Positions 52,141 to 61,528 of a stretch of DNA of 64,000 bases are shown piece after piece. Every line of letters begins with the position of its first letter. Position 1 is the first letter of the stretch. Origin of the DNA: Roseburia sp. (GTDB taxonomy: Bacteria > Bacillota > Clostridia > Lachnospirales > Lachnospiraceae). The notes beneath the pieces are model-generated. The model had not been told where the DNA came from. It worked only from the letters and a program-made list of their open reading frames with translations, and searched no databases. Location of the stretch: assembly GCA_017549185.1 (NCBI GenBank), contig JAFYVJ010000057.1, positions 1 to 64,000 of the forward strand, read 5' to 3'. Made by a program: the position numbers and the translations under genes.

Positions 52141-53499
52141 TTACAAGAAGAAATATTTCAATACAAATAATACTGCAAGAACATACATAAGAGGTGTGAT
52201 TTTCTTTGATTTACCTGCAACAAGATTAATTACTACATAAGAAATAACACCGATTGCGATACCTTCTGAAATACTGTACATAAGTGGCATTGCGATTAAG
52301 CAAAGGTATGCCGGTACCGCTTCTGTAATATCATCAAAATCAATCTCTGTCACTGCTGAAACCATAAGGAAACCAACATAAATAAGTGCTGGTGCTGTTG
52401 CAAATCCCGGAATGGTTGTAAATACTGGTGCAAGGAAAATAGAAAGTAAGAACAAGAAACCTGTCACTACTGAAGCAAGACCTGTTCTAGCTCCTTCTAC
52501 TACACCTGCTGAACTTTCTACGAATGTTGTTGTTGTAGATGTACCAAGAACTGCACCTGCTGAAGTTGCAATCGCATCTGCTAACAACGCTTCTTTTACC
52601 TTTGGAAGCTTTCCGTTCTTATCCAACATATCTGCTTTATTGGCTACACCGATTAATGTTCCCAATGTATCAAACATATCTACAAATAAGAATGCACAGA
52701 TAATTACAATAAAGTCTGCTATTCTTATCGTACTAAAATCTACATTAAAGCACTGTCCAAATGTCTGACCGATTGCACCAAAATTAAAATCTGCCCATGA
52801 TGGGAATAAGGAATAAAAACCTGCTTCTACATCTACTACATAAATGCCTGTTGCTTCACAAATCATTCCTAATACCCATGTTGTTAAAATACCGATTAAG
52901 ATAGCACCTTTTACTTTCTTCACATTTAAAATTACAATAACAAATAAACCAAGCAAAGCAAGTACTGCACTGATACCAATTGTGCTAAAATTCTCTCTAA
53001 AATTTACTACCGTTACAAGTGTGGAATCGCTGTTTACTACCAAGTGACCATTCTGAAAACCAATAAACGCTACAAATAAACCAAGACCTACTGACACACC
53101 TTTTTTCAATGTCAAAGGAATAGCATTAAAGATTGCTTCACGTACATTTGTCAATGACAATACAATGAAAATTAAACCTTCTACAAAAACTGCCAACAAT
53201 GCAACCTGCCATGGATATCCCATCTGTCCGCATACTGTATATGCAAAATAAGCATTAAGTCCAAGCCCCGGTGCCAATGCAAATGGATAATTTGCCAGTA
53301 ATGCCATCGCCATTGTTCCAATAAAGGATGCAATCGCTGTTGCCATAAGAATCGCATTTTTATCCATACCGGATGCTGCTAAAATACTAGGATTTACCGC
53401 TAAGATGTACGCCATCGTCATAAAGGTCGTAATACCACCGATGACTTCCGTCTTAATGTTGGTGTTATGTTCTTTCAGTTTGAACATTTTTTCTAACAT
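52141..53499 (-). CDS. NCS2 purine permease (guanine/hypoxanthine/adenine type)
   Basis: A 452-aa nucleobase permease with about 13 membrane helices. It belongs to the AzgA-like branch: TEVIGGITTFMTMAYILAVNP at the start, ALAPGLGLNAYFAYTV and TSTTTTFVESSAGVVEGARTGL are signatures. It imports purine bases with protons. ATG 53499 has AAGGAG upstream. I looked for a purine riboswitch in the short 5' region and found none. Confidence 0.9.
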   Translation of the reverse strand: MLEKMFKLKEHNTNIKTEVIGGITTFMTMAYILAVNPSILAASGMDKNAILMATAIASFIGTMAMALLANYPFALAPGLGLNAYFAYTVCGQMGYPWQVALLAVFVEGLIFIVLSLTNVREAIFNAIPLTLKKGVSVGLGLFVAFIGFQNGHLVVNSDSTLVTVVNFRENFSTIGISAVLALLGLFVIVILNVKKVKGAILIGILTTWVLGMICEATGIYVVDVEAGFYSLFPSWADFNFGAIGQTFGQCFNVDFSTIRIADFIVIICAFLFVDMFDTLGTLIGVANKADMLDKNGKLPKVKEALLADAIATSAGAVLGTSTTTTFVESSAGVVEGARTGLASVVTGFLFLLSIFLAPVFTTIPGFATAPALIYVGFLMVSAVTEIDFDDITEAVPAYLCLIAMPLMYSISEGIAIGVISYVVINLVAGKSKKITPLMYVLAVLFVLKYFFL

Positions 53500-53634
53500 A
53501 TTTTTTCTCCTTACCATGTTTACACTAATTTCTTTCGTTTCATCGCTTCCGCGACAATAACGGACTTATTATACACCAAACTGTCTCCGTTGTACAGAAC
53601 CAAGAGTTTGCGTCCTCGCTTCGTGTTTTATTCT

Positions 53635-54372
53635 TTATTTAATACAAGACAAGAAATTCTGCAATCTCTCGCTCTTTGGATTGTCAAAAACTTCCTCTGG
53701 TGTTCCCTCTTCTTTGATAATCTGTTCATCAAAGAACATCACACGGTTCGCCACTTCCCTGGCGAATCCCATCTCGTGTGTTACTACCACCATCGTCATG
53801 CCATCTTTTGCCAAATCCTTCATTAATGACAGCACTTCTCCCACCATCTCTGGATCTAATGCAGAAGTTGGTTCGTCGAACAATAAAATTTCCGGATTCA
53901 TCGCTAATGCACGCACAATTGCTATACGCTGTTTCTGACCACCGGATAAAGTATCAGGATAAGCTCTTGCCTTATCTATCAAACCTACTCGTTCTAATAA
54001 CTCCATTGCCTTTTTCTCAGCTTCTTCCTGACTCATCTGACCTGTTTTTACCGGAGCTAATGTAATGTTATCTAGAATGGTCAAATTCGGAAACAAATTA
54101 AAATGCTGGAATACCATGCCGACTTTCTGGCGAATTTTATTAATATCTGCTTTTTTATGAGTGATATCTACATCATGTACATAAATAGCACCTGCTGTCG
54201 GCTGTTCCAATAAATTCAGAGTTCTGATAAAGGTAGATTTTCCGCAACCGGATGGTCCGATGATAGCAATGATATCACCCTTATAAATTTCAGTGTTAAT
54301 ATCCTTTAAGACAACGTCCGTTCCGAAAGACTTTGTCATATTCTCTACTTTGATAATACATTCCTTAGTCAT
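53635..54372 (-). CDS. Amino-acid ABC transporter ATP-binding protein
   Basis: A 245-aa polar-amino-acid ATPase (GlnQ/HisP type): Walker [19 protein letters not shown]-loop [12 protein letters not shown], signature [15 protein letters not shown], Walker [15 protein letters not shown] and the H loop [16 protein letters not shown] 54372 overlaps the permease stop, so the two genes are coupled. Confidence 0.93.
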   Translation of the reverse strand: MTKECIIKVENMTKSFGTDVVLKDINTEIYKGDIIAIIGPSGCGKSTFIRTLNLLEQPTAGAIYVHDVDITHKKADINKIRQKVGMVFQHFNLFPNLTILDNITLAPVKTGQMSQEEAEKKAMELLERVGLIDKARAYPDTLSGGQKQRIAIVRALAMNPEILLFDEPTSALDPEMVGEVLSLMKDLAKDGMTMVVVTHEMGFAREVANRVMFFDEQIIKEEGTPEEVFDNPKSERLQNFLSCIK

Positions 54373-55870
54373 ACACATGTCTCTCATTCTTCTTCAAATT
54401 TTTTTCAAGCTTCTGTACCCCTGCGGATAAGAACATAACAATAATTAAGTATACAACCGCTACTGTAATAAGTGGTAAGAACGCCTGATAAGTATTACTT
54501 CGAATAATATTTCCTGCCATCGTCAAATCCTGCAAACCGATATAACCGGAAATTGCAGTCTCTTTAATCAAAACAATGAACTCATTTGCCAACGCCGGAA
54601 GTGTATTTTTAAATGTCTGTGGTAAAATAATATAACGCATGGTCTGTCCGTGAGTAAGTCCAAGACTTCGTGCACCTTCAAACTGTCCTTGGTCTAACGA
54701 CATGATACCACCACGTAAAATCTCTGCTACATACGCACCGGAATTGATACCAAATGCCAATGCCGCAACCGCAACCTTACTGATATTGGTCGATGCAAAA
54801 ATCACGTAATAAATAATCAACAACTGAATCATTGCCGGTGTACCACGAATAATCGTTAAATACACATGACAAAGTGCATTCAAAAGTTTCAAATTGCCAG
54901 TCTTATCATGTGTTGCACGTACGACTGCCACAAAGAAACCAATTACTACACCTATTAATACCGCAATTAAAGAAATTAAAATCGTGTTCCATAAACCCTG
55001 TACCAAATACTGATAACGATTGTCCTCAATAAAGCACTGGTAAATACTGTCTTTTATCGATGCTACTGCACCACTTTCGCCATTTCTTACGATGATAACC
55101 TGTTTTGACGTCGTGTATGGATCTGAGAAATTAATATTTTTCAAACGGTCTTCGGTAATGGTCATACCTGCCACACCTAAGTCAGCCTTACCACCCTGTA
55201 CTGCTGTGATAATCGAATCAAACTCCATATCCTCAATCACAAGTTTTTTATTCAGCTTGTCTGCAATCGCTCTTGCCATCTCCGCATCAATACCGACAAT
55301 ACTGTTGTTTGCATAATACTCATATGGTGGGAATGCTGCATTTGTCGCCATGACAAGCTCACCATTGGCATAATCTAAACCTTCCGGGCTAGTATATGCC
55401 AGTCCTTCCACCTCACCATCTGTGATATAGTGATCGATAATCATATCCAACGTGCCGTCTGCGATAAGCTCTGCCAATGCTTTATTCACATCTTCTTCTA
55501 AACTGTCATTGCCTTTTGCAATTACAATTGCATATTCTTCCAAAGTAAATTCTTCGTCTAGAATGCTCAAATCGCTGTTTCGTTTTATAAATTCTTTTGC
55601 CGGCTGTTCATCGATGATAACACAGTCAACCTTGCCATTTTTTAAAGAGGAGATAGCATCATTTCCTTTGCTGTAACGTTCCACTACCGTACCTGCTTCG
55701 TCTCCCTCGTAATCACTAGCATAGGTATCCCCTACTGTACCAATCTGAACACCAATCTTTTTGCCTTCCAAGTCATCCACGCTATGTACATCTGATGCTC
55801 CAACGTTCGAACCACAGCCCACTAACGTCAGCACCAATAGTGTAATGATTAGTCCTAATTTCTTTTTCAT
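54365..55870 (-). CDS. Fused amino-acid-binding lipoprotein / permease, permuted binding domain
   Basis: A 501-aa fusion. A lipoprotein signal with LVGCGS lipobox leads into the C-terminal half of a type-3 solute-binding domain (about 30-155; [48 protein letters not shown]), then the N-terminal half (about 165-275; [51 protein letters not shown]), then a five-helix GlnP/HisM permease with the EAA-type loop ([20 protein letters not shown]). In normal family members the two halves occur once in the opposite order, so this domain looks circularly permuted. ATG 55870 is chosen for its AAAGAG spacing. Confidence 0.8.
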   Translation of the reverse strand: MKKKLGLIITLLVLTLVGCGSNVGASDVHSVDDLEGKKIGVQIGTVGDTYASDYEGDEAGTVVERYSKGNDAISSLKNGKVDCVIIDEQPAKEFIKRNSDLSILDEEFTLEEYAIVIAKGNDSLEEDVNKALAELIADGTLDMIIDHYITDGEVEGLAYTSPEGLDYANGELVMATNAAFPPYEYYANNSIVGIDAEMARAIADKLNKKLVIEDMEFDSIITAVQGGKADLGVAGMTITEDRLKNINFSDPYTTSKQVIIVRNGESGAVASIKDSIYQCFIEDNRYQYLVQGLWNTILISLIAVLIGVVIGFFVAVVRATHDKTGNLKLLNALCHVYLTIIRGTPAMIQLLIIYYVIFASTNISKVAVAALAFGINSGAYVAEILRGGIMSLDQGQFEGARSLGLTHGQTMRYIILPQTFKNTLPALANEFIVLIKETAISGYIGLQDLTMAGNIIRSNTYQAFLPLITVAVVYLIIVMFLSAGVQKLEKNLKKNERHVYD

Positions 55871-55906
55871 TATTTTCATCTCTTTCTCATTTTTATAGTC
55901 ACAAAT

Positions 55907-57346
55907 TTAATCGTAACGATTCAATCCTAATGCCACATTTATTCGCTCCAATAAGTAGGTAGGACGAAATGGTTTTACAATATAGTCGTTTGCCCCTACC
56001 TCTCTACACTGCTGCACAGTGTCTCTATCGGATAACGCTGTCAGAAACAATATCGGCAAATCCTTTCCGTACATCTCACGAATAATTCTTGCCGTTTCAA
56101 TACCACTTGCATCCGGCAACATTACATCCATGAGAATAACAGACGGCAACCCATTTTTTCGTATGTAATGCATCGCTTCCTTGCTATTTTTTGCCATAAT
56201 TACTTTAAATTGTTTCTCACAAATACTTCTAACCATCTGCAACGTCAGAACTGTATCGTCTACCGTCAAAAGAATAGGACGCGTATCATCTTCATCATTC
56301 CCGATCGCTGCCATTTCGTTACTGAAATCTGTTTCTACTGAGCTAGTCGGATTAATCGTAATATCCAAGTACTTCTTCTCATCTCCAAGATCCAAAACTT
56401 CACCTGTACGTAAACGCACCTTCGGACGAATTGGATTCTTCGTATTCTCACAAACGATACCATCTCTACCATCTGATAGTTTTACTACTACCCCCTTCGG
56501 ATATACCGGAACCCATTTCAAAAAAGCTTTTACTACATTTTCATCAAACAGAATATGACACCCACCCATTAGGTATTCAATAGACTCCGACGGGGTATAT
56601 GGATCTTTATAAGCACGCTTCGAAGTCAGTGCATCATATACATCCGCCACATGAATAATTTTTGCATATAACGGAATCTCATCTTTCCGTAATCCACGTG
56701 GATAACCACTTCCGTCATCATTTTCATGATGACATAGAATCGCTTCCTTTGCCTCTATAGATATATTCCAACGATTTGTCAAAAGTTCTAACGATAACTG
56801 TGGATGCATTTTTATCAATCGAAACTCTTCTTTCGTTAAACGTCCCGGTTTATTGATAATATCCGCATCAATCATCAATTTCCCCATGTCATGAAACATC
56901 GCTGCCGTACATACGTCATTCAATTCATCCTGATGTAGCCCCATTCCCATACCAATAATCGTGGACAACACTGCCACATTTACTGAATGTCGATAGGTAT
57001 AATCATCAAATGTTCTGAGATCTACCATATCCAAAGAAATAGTATCACTATGCAACAACTGACCTACAATATCCTTTGCTACCTGAAGAGTTGCATCAAT
57101 ATTCTTTTTTCGTAACGCATCAACACCACGATTTCTAAGTTCAGGACTAATCGCTTCCTTTACATCGATACCCTCCGAGAATTCATCTTCAATGTAAAAT
57201 CCCAGATAACCCCTAAGCTTTAATTTATGAATATATTCCCCCGATAACGGTCTTCCCTTTGCCACTAAAATACGACTAAAGGAATCATATACCGGCTTTC
57301 CCAAGAGCATCCCCGGTTCAGTTTCCTCAATACTTATATATCTCAT
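55907..57346 (-). CDS. HD-GYP phosphodiesterase with C-terminal receiver
   Basis: A 479-aa protein. An N-terminal DUF3391-like part (about 1-90) precedes an HD-GYP domain (about 105-280; YRHSVNVAVLS, MFHDMGKL, HHENDDGSGYPRGL, VADVYDALTSKRAYK), a small beta-rich spacer, and a receiver (about 355-475; LTVDDTVLTLQM, Asp in VILMDVMLPDASG, KPF). HD-GYP domains degrade c-di-GMP. The receiver sits C-terminal, the reverse of RpfG. Confidence 0.88.
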   Translation of the reverse strand: MRYISIEETEPGMLLGKPVYDSFSRILVAKGRPLSGEYIHKLKLRGYLGFYIEDEFSEGIDVKEAISPELRNRGVDALRKKNIDATLQVAKDIVGQLLHSDTISLDMVDLRTFDDYTYRHSVNVAVLSTIIGMGMGLHQDELNDVCTAAMFHDMGKLMIDADIINKPGRLTKEEFRLIKMHPQLSLELLTNRWNISIEAKEAILCHHENDDGSGYPRGLRKDEIPLYAKIIHVADVYDALTSKRAYKDPYTPSESIEYLMGGCHILFDENVVKAFLKWVPVYPKGVVVKLSDGRDGIVCENTKNPIRPKVRLRTGEVLDLGDEKKYLDITINPTSSVETDFSNEMAAIGNDEDDTRPILLTVDDTVLTLQMVRSICEKQFKVIMAKNSKEAMHYIRKNGLPSVILMDVMLPDASGIETARIIREMYGKDLPILFLTALSDRDTVQQCREVGANDYIVKPFRPTYLLERINVALGLNRYD

Positions 57347-57358
57347 ATGCCCCTCTTT

Positions 57359-59293
57359 CTACCTCGCAAAATACGGAAAAAACAACTCACTTTGTTCTTT
57401 TAAGTCAAACATATTGTTATACTGTAACATCTCATATTTATTAATCCATTCTGCTTCTTCGCCTTCCGCCTCGTCTAAGTATTTGTATTTACCTTCTGAA
57501 ATAGAATAATAGCCTCTAGAATTAATTGCCGGAATCTGTTCCATTAAATCCATAAGAAACTGATTATATGCCGGCATCGGCAGCCCTGCACGTTCCAATG
57601 CTAATGTAGATAAATAGTTAATACTACTAATTTCGATTTCTACCTCTTCGGTATCGTAATTTGTCCAAATCATAAATGGAATGGTATAAAGATCCTGTAA
57701 TTCCTGTAAATCCAACCCCGACAGTCCTTTTCCATTTAAACTCTTGAAAAACTTAGACTTCAAACTTGGTAAATGATCGCCAAAAAATACAATCTCTACC
57801 GGTTCTTCTACATTTTCAAAATAGGTAATAAAATCTTCCAACGCTTTATCACTCTTATTTAACAATGACAGATACTGATTTGCATCTTCATATATACCAC
57901 CCATAACGCGAATATTTTCTAAAAAACTATCATATTTCTCTGTGTAACCACCATGATTTTGCATAGAAATACTCATGATAAACAAATCCTCATTTCCTGA
58001 CTTGCTCTCAAATCGTTCAATAATTTTATTATAGTATTCCTCATCTGAAATATATCTGCGAACCATCTCATTTTCATCAAAATGTTCCAAAAAATACATC
58101 TCATCAAAACCAATATCCGGATACACCAAATTTCTACTCCAACCGGTTTCATAATATGGATGTAATGCCACACAATTATACCCAAAATTTTTCATATGAG
58201 AAACCAGAGAAGTCGGCTCTTCTGCAATATATTGCTGGTAAACTACCGCTCCGTCAGGTAAAAATGCCATAGAATTACCTGACATAAACTCCCACTCCGA
58301 ATTAGCTGTTTTTGCACCAAATACAGAAGACAATGCATAACCTTTTATTGTATTCTCTGTCAACGAATCGTAATATGGTGTAACTTCCTGATTTGTCACA
58401 AAATCCCCTACCACAGACAAATCGGAGTAAGATTCACTCATAATCACAATCACTGTCGGCTTCTCTTCCGGCATCTCTCCGGCATACTGTGTATAATCTG
58501 CCTCTAATGTTGCAATTATTTCCGAAGAATAGCCATTTGGCGGCTGCACAAAATAATCGCGAACACTTAATACAAAATTCAAAATATAGCCATTTTTATA
58601 GCTACCCTTCTGCTCCCAGGTTTCCGTTACTGTCCTTGCTGTTTCACTAGCAACATAAACACTTCCTAGAATCACCATCGATATACATACCACTCGCATC
58701 CAAATCTTCTTATCTACAAATGAAATATTGCATTTACGAATGAAAGAAAAAAATAACGTCGACCACAATATTACATAAACAGCTCTATCGTCTATGGTAA
58801 ATGTATAATTCCCTGCAACACTAAGCCCTGTTGCTGCCGAACGAATGTCACTAAAAATAAATTCATTTCCACGAAACATGAACACAAAATAATTAATCGT
58901 AGCTAAAAGCATCAGCATTGTATGCGAAATCATACATGTTACCGCAAAATTATTGGTAAACGACTGTATCGTAGTATATAAAACTGCTGCACATACAATA
59001 TTCAGCCAAAGTTTATCATCTTTTATCTTTGCCCGTAATTCCTCGTCTAGCAAAAGATACTGTACCATATAAATGGAAAAGACACTACTAAATATAACAC
59101 CTAGAGTCGTCCATAACCATGCTAATGATTCTTTCCATTCAATTACCAGCCACTTGATACCTGCATAAGCTAACAAAAATACTACCAATGCTCCCCATGA
59201 AAACGATACTTGTGTAAAAAGCACAATCGCAAGCACGCTTGTAGCTATAATCCAATAAATGTCCTCACGTTCAAACTTTAATCTTATTCTCAT
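57359..59293 (-). CDS. LTA-synthase-like membrane sulfatase
   Basis: A 644-aa membrane phosphotransferase. About five membrane helices fill residues 10-225, then an extracellular sulfatase-fold domain with VIVIMSESYSDLS, the nucleophile-threonine region FGAKTANSEWEFMSG, a HPYYETGW segment and FFGDHLPSL. Relatives polymerise glycerol phosphate into lipoteichoic acid or add phosphoglycerol to other glycolipids or proteins. It follows the dehydrogenase gene by 4 nt. Confidence 0.85.
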   Translation of the reverse strand: MRIRLKFEREDIYWIIATSVLAIVLFTQVSFSWGALVVFLLAYAGIKWLVIEWKESLAWLWTTLGVIFSSVFSIYMVQYLLLDEELRAKIKDDKLWLNIVCAAVLYTTIQSFTNNFAVTCMISHTMLMLLATINYFVFMFRGNEFIFSDIRSAATGLSVAGNYTFTIDDRAVYVILWSTLFFSFIRKCNISFVDKKIWMRVVCISMVILGSVYVASETARTVTETWEQKGSYKNGYILNFVLSVRDYFVQPPNGYSSEIIATLEADYTQYAGEMPEEKPTVIVIMSESYSDLSVVGDFVTNQEVTPYYDSLTENTIKGYALSSVFGAKTANSEWEFMSGNSMAFLPDGAVVYQQYIAEEPTSLVSHMKNFGYNCVALHPYYETGWSRNLVYPDIGFDEMYFLEHFDENEMVRRYISDEEYYNKIIERFESKSGNEDLFIMSISMQNHGGYTEKYDSFLENIRVMGGIYEDANQYLSLLNKSDKALEDFITYFENVEEPVEIVFFGDHLPSLKSKFFKSLNGKGLSGLDLQELQDLYTIPFMIWTNYDTEEVEIEISSINYLSTLALERAGLPMPAYNQFLMDLMEQIPAINSRGYYSISEGKYKYLDEAEGEEAEWINKYEMLQYNNMFDLKEQSELFFPYFAR

Positions 59294-59297
59294 CGCC

Positions 59298-60236
59298 TTA
59301 TCTGTTTTCCAAAAATTCCTGAATCTGTCCTTCTATAGTTCTCATCAATCTAGTTCTAGCTTCCACACTTGCCCAGGCAATATGTGGCGTAATAATCAAA
59401 CGATTACTATCCTTTATTCTGCAAAGAGGATTCTCCTTGCTCATCGGCTCTACCGTGAGTACATCCAAACCAGCTGCTGCAATCGTTTCATTCTCTAATG
59501 CTTCAACTAAAGCTTCCTCCACTACAATCGGTCCTCTGCCTAGATTTAAGAAAATCGCTGTTTTTTTCATTTTTGAAAAAGCTTCCCTATTCATCAAGCC
59601 TTCTGTCTCTGCTGTCAATGGTGCATGCACAGATACCACATCCGACTCTGCCAAAAGTGTATCAAAATCTACCCTTTCATAATCAGATTGGTTATTTTTC
59701 CCTGAGGTAGAATAGTATATAACATGACAACCAAATACTTTAGCAATATCCGCTACTCTGCGGCCAATGGCTCCCAATCCTATAATTCCCCATGTTTTTC
59801 CACTCAACTCATGGAAAACTTTTTCAAAATGAGTAAATATCTTGTCATCCACATATCGCTCTGTTTTAACATATTCGTCATAATAAGCTAATTTCTCTAA
59901 CAGATAAAATAACAATCCAAATGTATGTTGGGCTACAGATTCCGTTGAATAACCAGCTACATTACGCCATTCAATTCCTCTCTCTGCCAAATATTCTTTA
60001 TCTAAATTATTCGTTCCAGTAGCAGTCACACACACTAATTTCAAATGCTCTGCCTCACCGATGGTCTGCTCATTTATCTGTACTTTATTTAAAATTACTA
60101 CATCTGCATCCTTCGTCCGTTCTCTCGATTCCTCCGGAGAAGAAAATCCATACTTCACGACTTCACCAAAACGTTCAAACCCTGACAAGTCCATATCCTC
60201 GCCTATGGTCTTTACATCTAAAAACACTATTTTCAT
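59298..60236 (-). CDS. D-2-hydroxyacid dehydrogenase, NAD-dependent
   Basis: A 312-aa member of the D-isomer 2-hydroxyacid dehydrogenase family. The Rossmann motif is WGIIGLGAIGRRVADIA (about residue 145); catalytic Arg in NLGRGPIV, Glu further on, and His in ITPHIAWAS are present. Glycerate/hydroxypyruvate reductase is likely, but phosphoglycerate or lactate activity cannot be excluded. It lies between nfeD-like and sulfatase genes in a closely spaced run. Confidence 0.85.
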   Translation of the reverse strand: MKIVFLDVKTIGEDMDLSGFERFGEVVKYGFSSPEESRERTKDADVVILNKVQINEQTIGEAEHLKLVCVTATGTNNLDKEYLAERGIEWRNVAGYSTESVAQHTFGLLFYLLEKLAYYDEYVKTERYVDDKIFTHFEKVFHELSGKTWGIIGLGAIGRRVADIAKVFGCHVIYYSTSGKNNQSDYERVDFDTLLAESDVVSVHAPLTAETEGLMNREAFSKMKKTAIFLNLGRGPIVVEEALVEALENETIAAAGLDVLTVEPMSKENPLCRIKDSNRLIITPHIAWASVEARTRLMRTIEGQIQEFLENR

Positions 60237-60261
60237 TTTCTAAACTCCTTATATCTCTCCT

Positions 60262-60708
60262 CTATGCCATAGGCATCTGTGAACTCTCTACCACATACAA
60301 TGTTACACCACGAATTTCTTTTACCGCCACAATAGTTCCCGCCTCAAATATCTTACCTGGTTCGTATGCTCTAGCAGTCCATTCCTGCCCTCTATACACC
60401 GCTCTTCCAGTTCCTTTTATATTATCAACAGTCTCTGTAAGACATACATTTTCTCCTACTACCGTTTCATAATTTGTCCTTACCAAACGCGGTTTGAAAT
60501 ACTTCAATACCCATGGTCTTGTAAAAATCATCAAAATTGCAGATATCACTATAAATACCAATATCTGTACATAGATATTTAATCCCATTAAATGTGCCAG
60601 CAATGCCACAAACGAGCCTCCTGCAAACCAAATCGCCGTTAACCCTACTGTAGCAATTTCTACTACAGCAAAAATTATCATTAATGCAAGCCAAAAAATG
60701 CTTTCCAT
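60262..60708 (-). CDS. NfeD-like membrane protein
   Basis: A 148-aa protein with three or four N-terminal membrane helices (about 1-72) and a C-terminal OB-fold domain (about 80-145; VVGENVCLTETVDNIKGTGRAVYRGQEWTA). NfeD proteins organise membrane microdomains with flotillin-like partners; no flotillin gene is adjacent here. First gene of a long co-directional run. Confidence 0.88.
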   Translation of the reverse strand: MESIFWLALMIIFAVVEIATVGLTAIWFAGGSFVALLAHLMGLNIYVQILVFIVISAILMIFTRPWVLKYFKPRLVRTNYETVVGENVCLTETVDNIKGTGRAVYRGQEWTARAYEPGKIFEAGTIVAVKEIRGVTLYVVESSQMPMA

Positions 60709-60804
60709 ATTTTAAACCTCCTAACCCACTTTCTCATTTTATATTATACCATTCTCCCAAAATATCGTCTACTATTCTAATTCTTAATAATCTTCAAATT
60801 ATAT

Positions 60805-60832
60805 TAAAGTTTTTTCAACAAATTGCCGAAAA
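60805..60832 (+). promoter_or_regulatory. Sigma-28 (SigD/FliA) promoter
   Basis: TAAAGTTT (60805-60812), 12-bp spacer, GCCGAAAA (60825-60832), against the flagellar sigma consensus TAAAGTTT-N11/12-GCCGATAA: the -35 is perfect and the -10 differs at one base. It lies 26 bp before the downstream start codon. Confidence 0.82.
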
Positions 60833-60858
60833 ACAATATGATAAGGAGGATTTGTGTT

Positions 60859-61422
60859 ATGGCAGCAACCGCAAATACCGCAACAAGTTTAAGCGAATCA
60901 TACTATCTTCGCAGTTTTTATAAATCTAACCGTGATGCAGCTACTACCAGCAAACGAGGTGAACTAAGCAAAGGCAAGCTTTCACAGGCTGATGCCCAGG
61001 CACTCCGTGCGGCGGTAAGAGGTCTGCGTAATTTTGACTTGAATGATGATACAGACGATGGTTCTGATATCTACGCTAGTGTATCTGCTTTTTTAAAGAC
61101 CTACAATAATGCATTAGATTCTTCTAACAATTCCGGCAATTATTCTTTGCAACGCTATGCAAAGCAGTTGAAAAATCTTGCAAAAGAATATGCTGACGAA
61201 TTAAAGGACATCGGCATCACAGTAAAATCTGACGGCACTTTGGAAAAAAATGATAATCTTCTAAAAACTGCTGATGTTTCTGATATCCGTGAGCTCTTTG
61301 GCAAAGATGCAGCATTCGCCACTAGAAGTTCTAGCTATGCGAAACATATGAATACAAAAGCCGCTGATTTAATTTATACAGAGCTAACACAAAAAGGGAA
61401 GAATATCAATTTAACTTTATAA
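60859..61422 (+). CDS. Uncharacterised protein with a flagellar-type (sigma-28) promoter
   Basis: A 187-aa protein I cannot assign. The first ~40 residues are polar with many Ala, Ser and Thr and aromatic YYLRSFY; the rest is helical with heptad-like spacing (YAKQLKNLAKEYADELKDIGI), ending in a Thr/Ala-rich helix. It has no signal peptide and no cysteine, as in axial flagellar proteins. The sigma-28 promoter suggests co-expression with flagellin. It could be a flagellin-family accessory, a secreted type III substrate or a chaperone. ATG 60859 has AAGGAGG upstream; the longer frame from 60823 overlaps the promoter and is rejected. Confidence 0.75.
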   Translation: MAATANTATSLSESYYLRSFYKSNRDAATTSKRGELSKGKLSQADAQALRAAVRGLRNFDLNDDTDDGSDIYASVSAFLKTYNNALDSSNNSGNYSLQRYAKQLKNLAKEYADELKDIGITVKSDGTLEKNDNLLKTADVSDIRELFGKDAAFATRSSSYAKHMNTKAADLIYTELTQKGKNINLTL

Positions 61423-61448
61423 AAACTAATTTTTCCATACATTGTATA

Positions 61449-61507
61449 AAAGAGCAACAGCCGCCGGCGAGTCATAGTCTTGATCTTGCCAGCGGCTCTT
61501 TTTTGTC
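61449..61507 (+). terminator. Terminator of the sigma-28-dependent gene
   Basis: AAGAGC...CCGCCGGC pairs with GCCAGCGGCTCTT around a long loop, then seven T; it can also serve the convergent peptidase gene. Confidence 0.8.
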
Positions 61508-61528
61508 TTTCTATTCTATTATGATGTG

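Noticed and set aside
52141-53634. Purine riboswitch before the NCS2 permease
   Set aside because: The 5' region is short and shows no conserved purine-aptamer loops.
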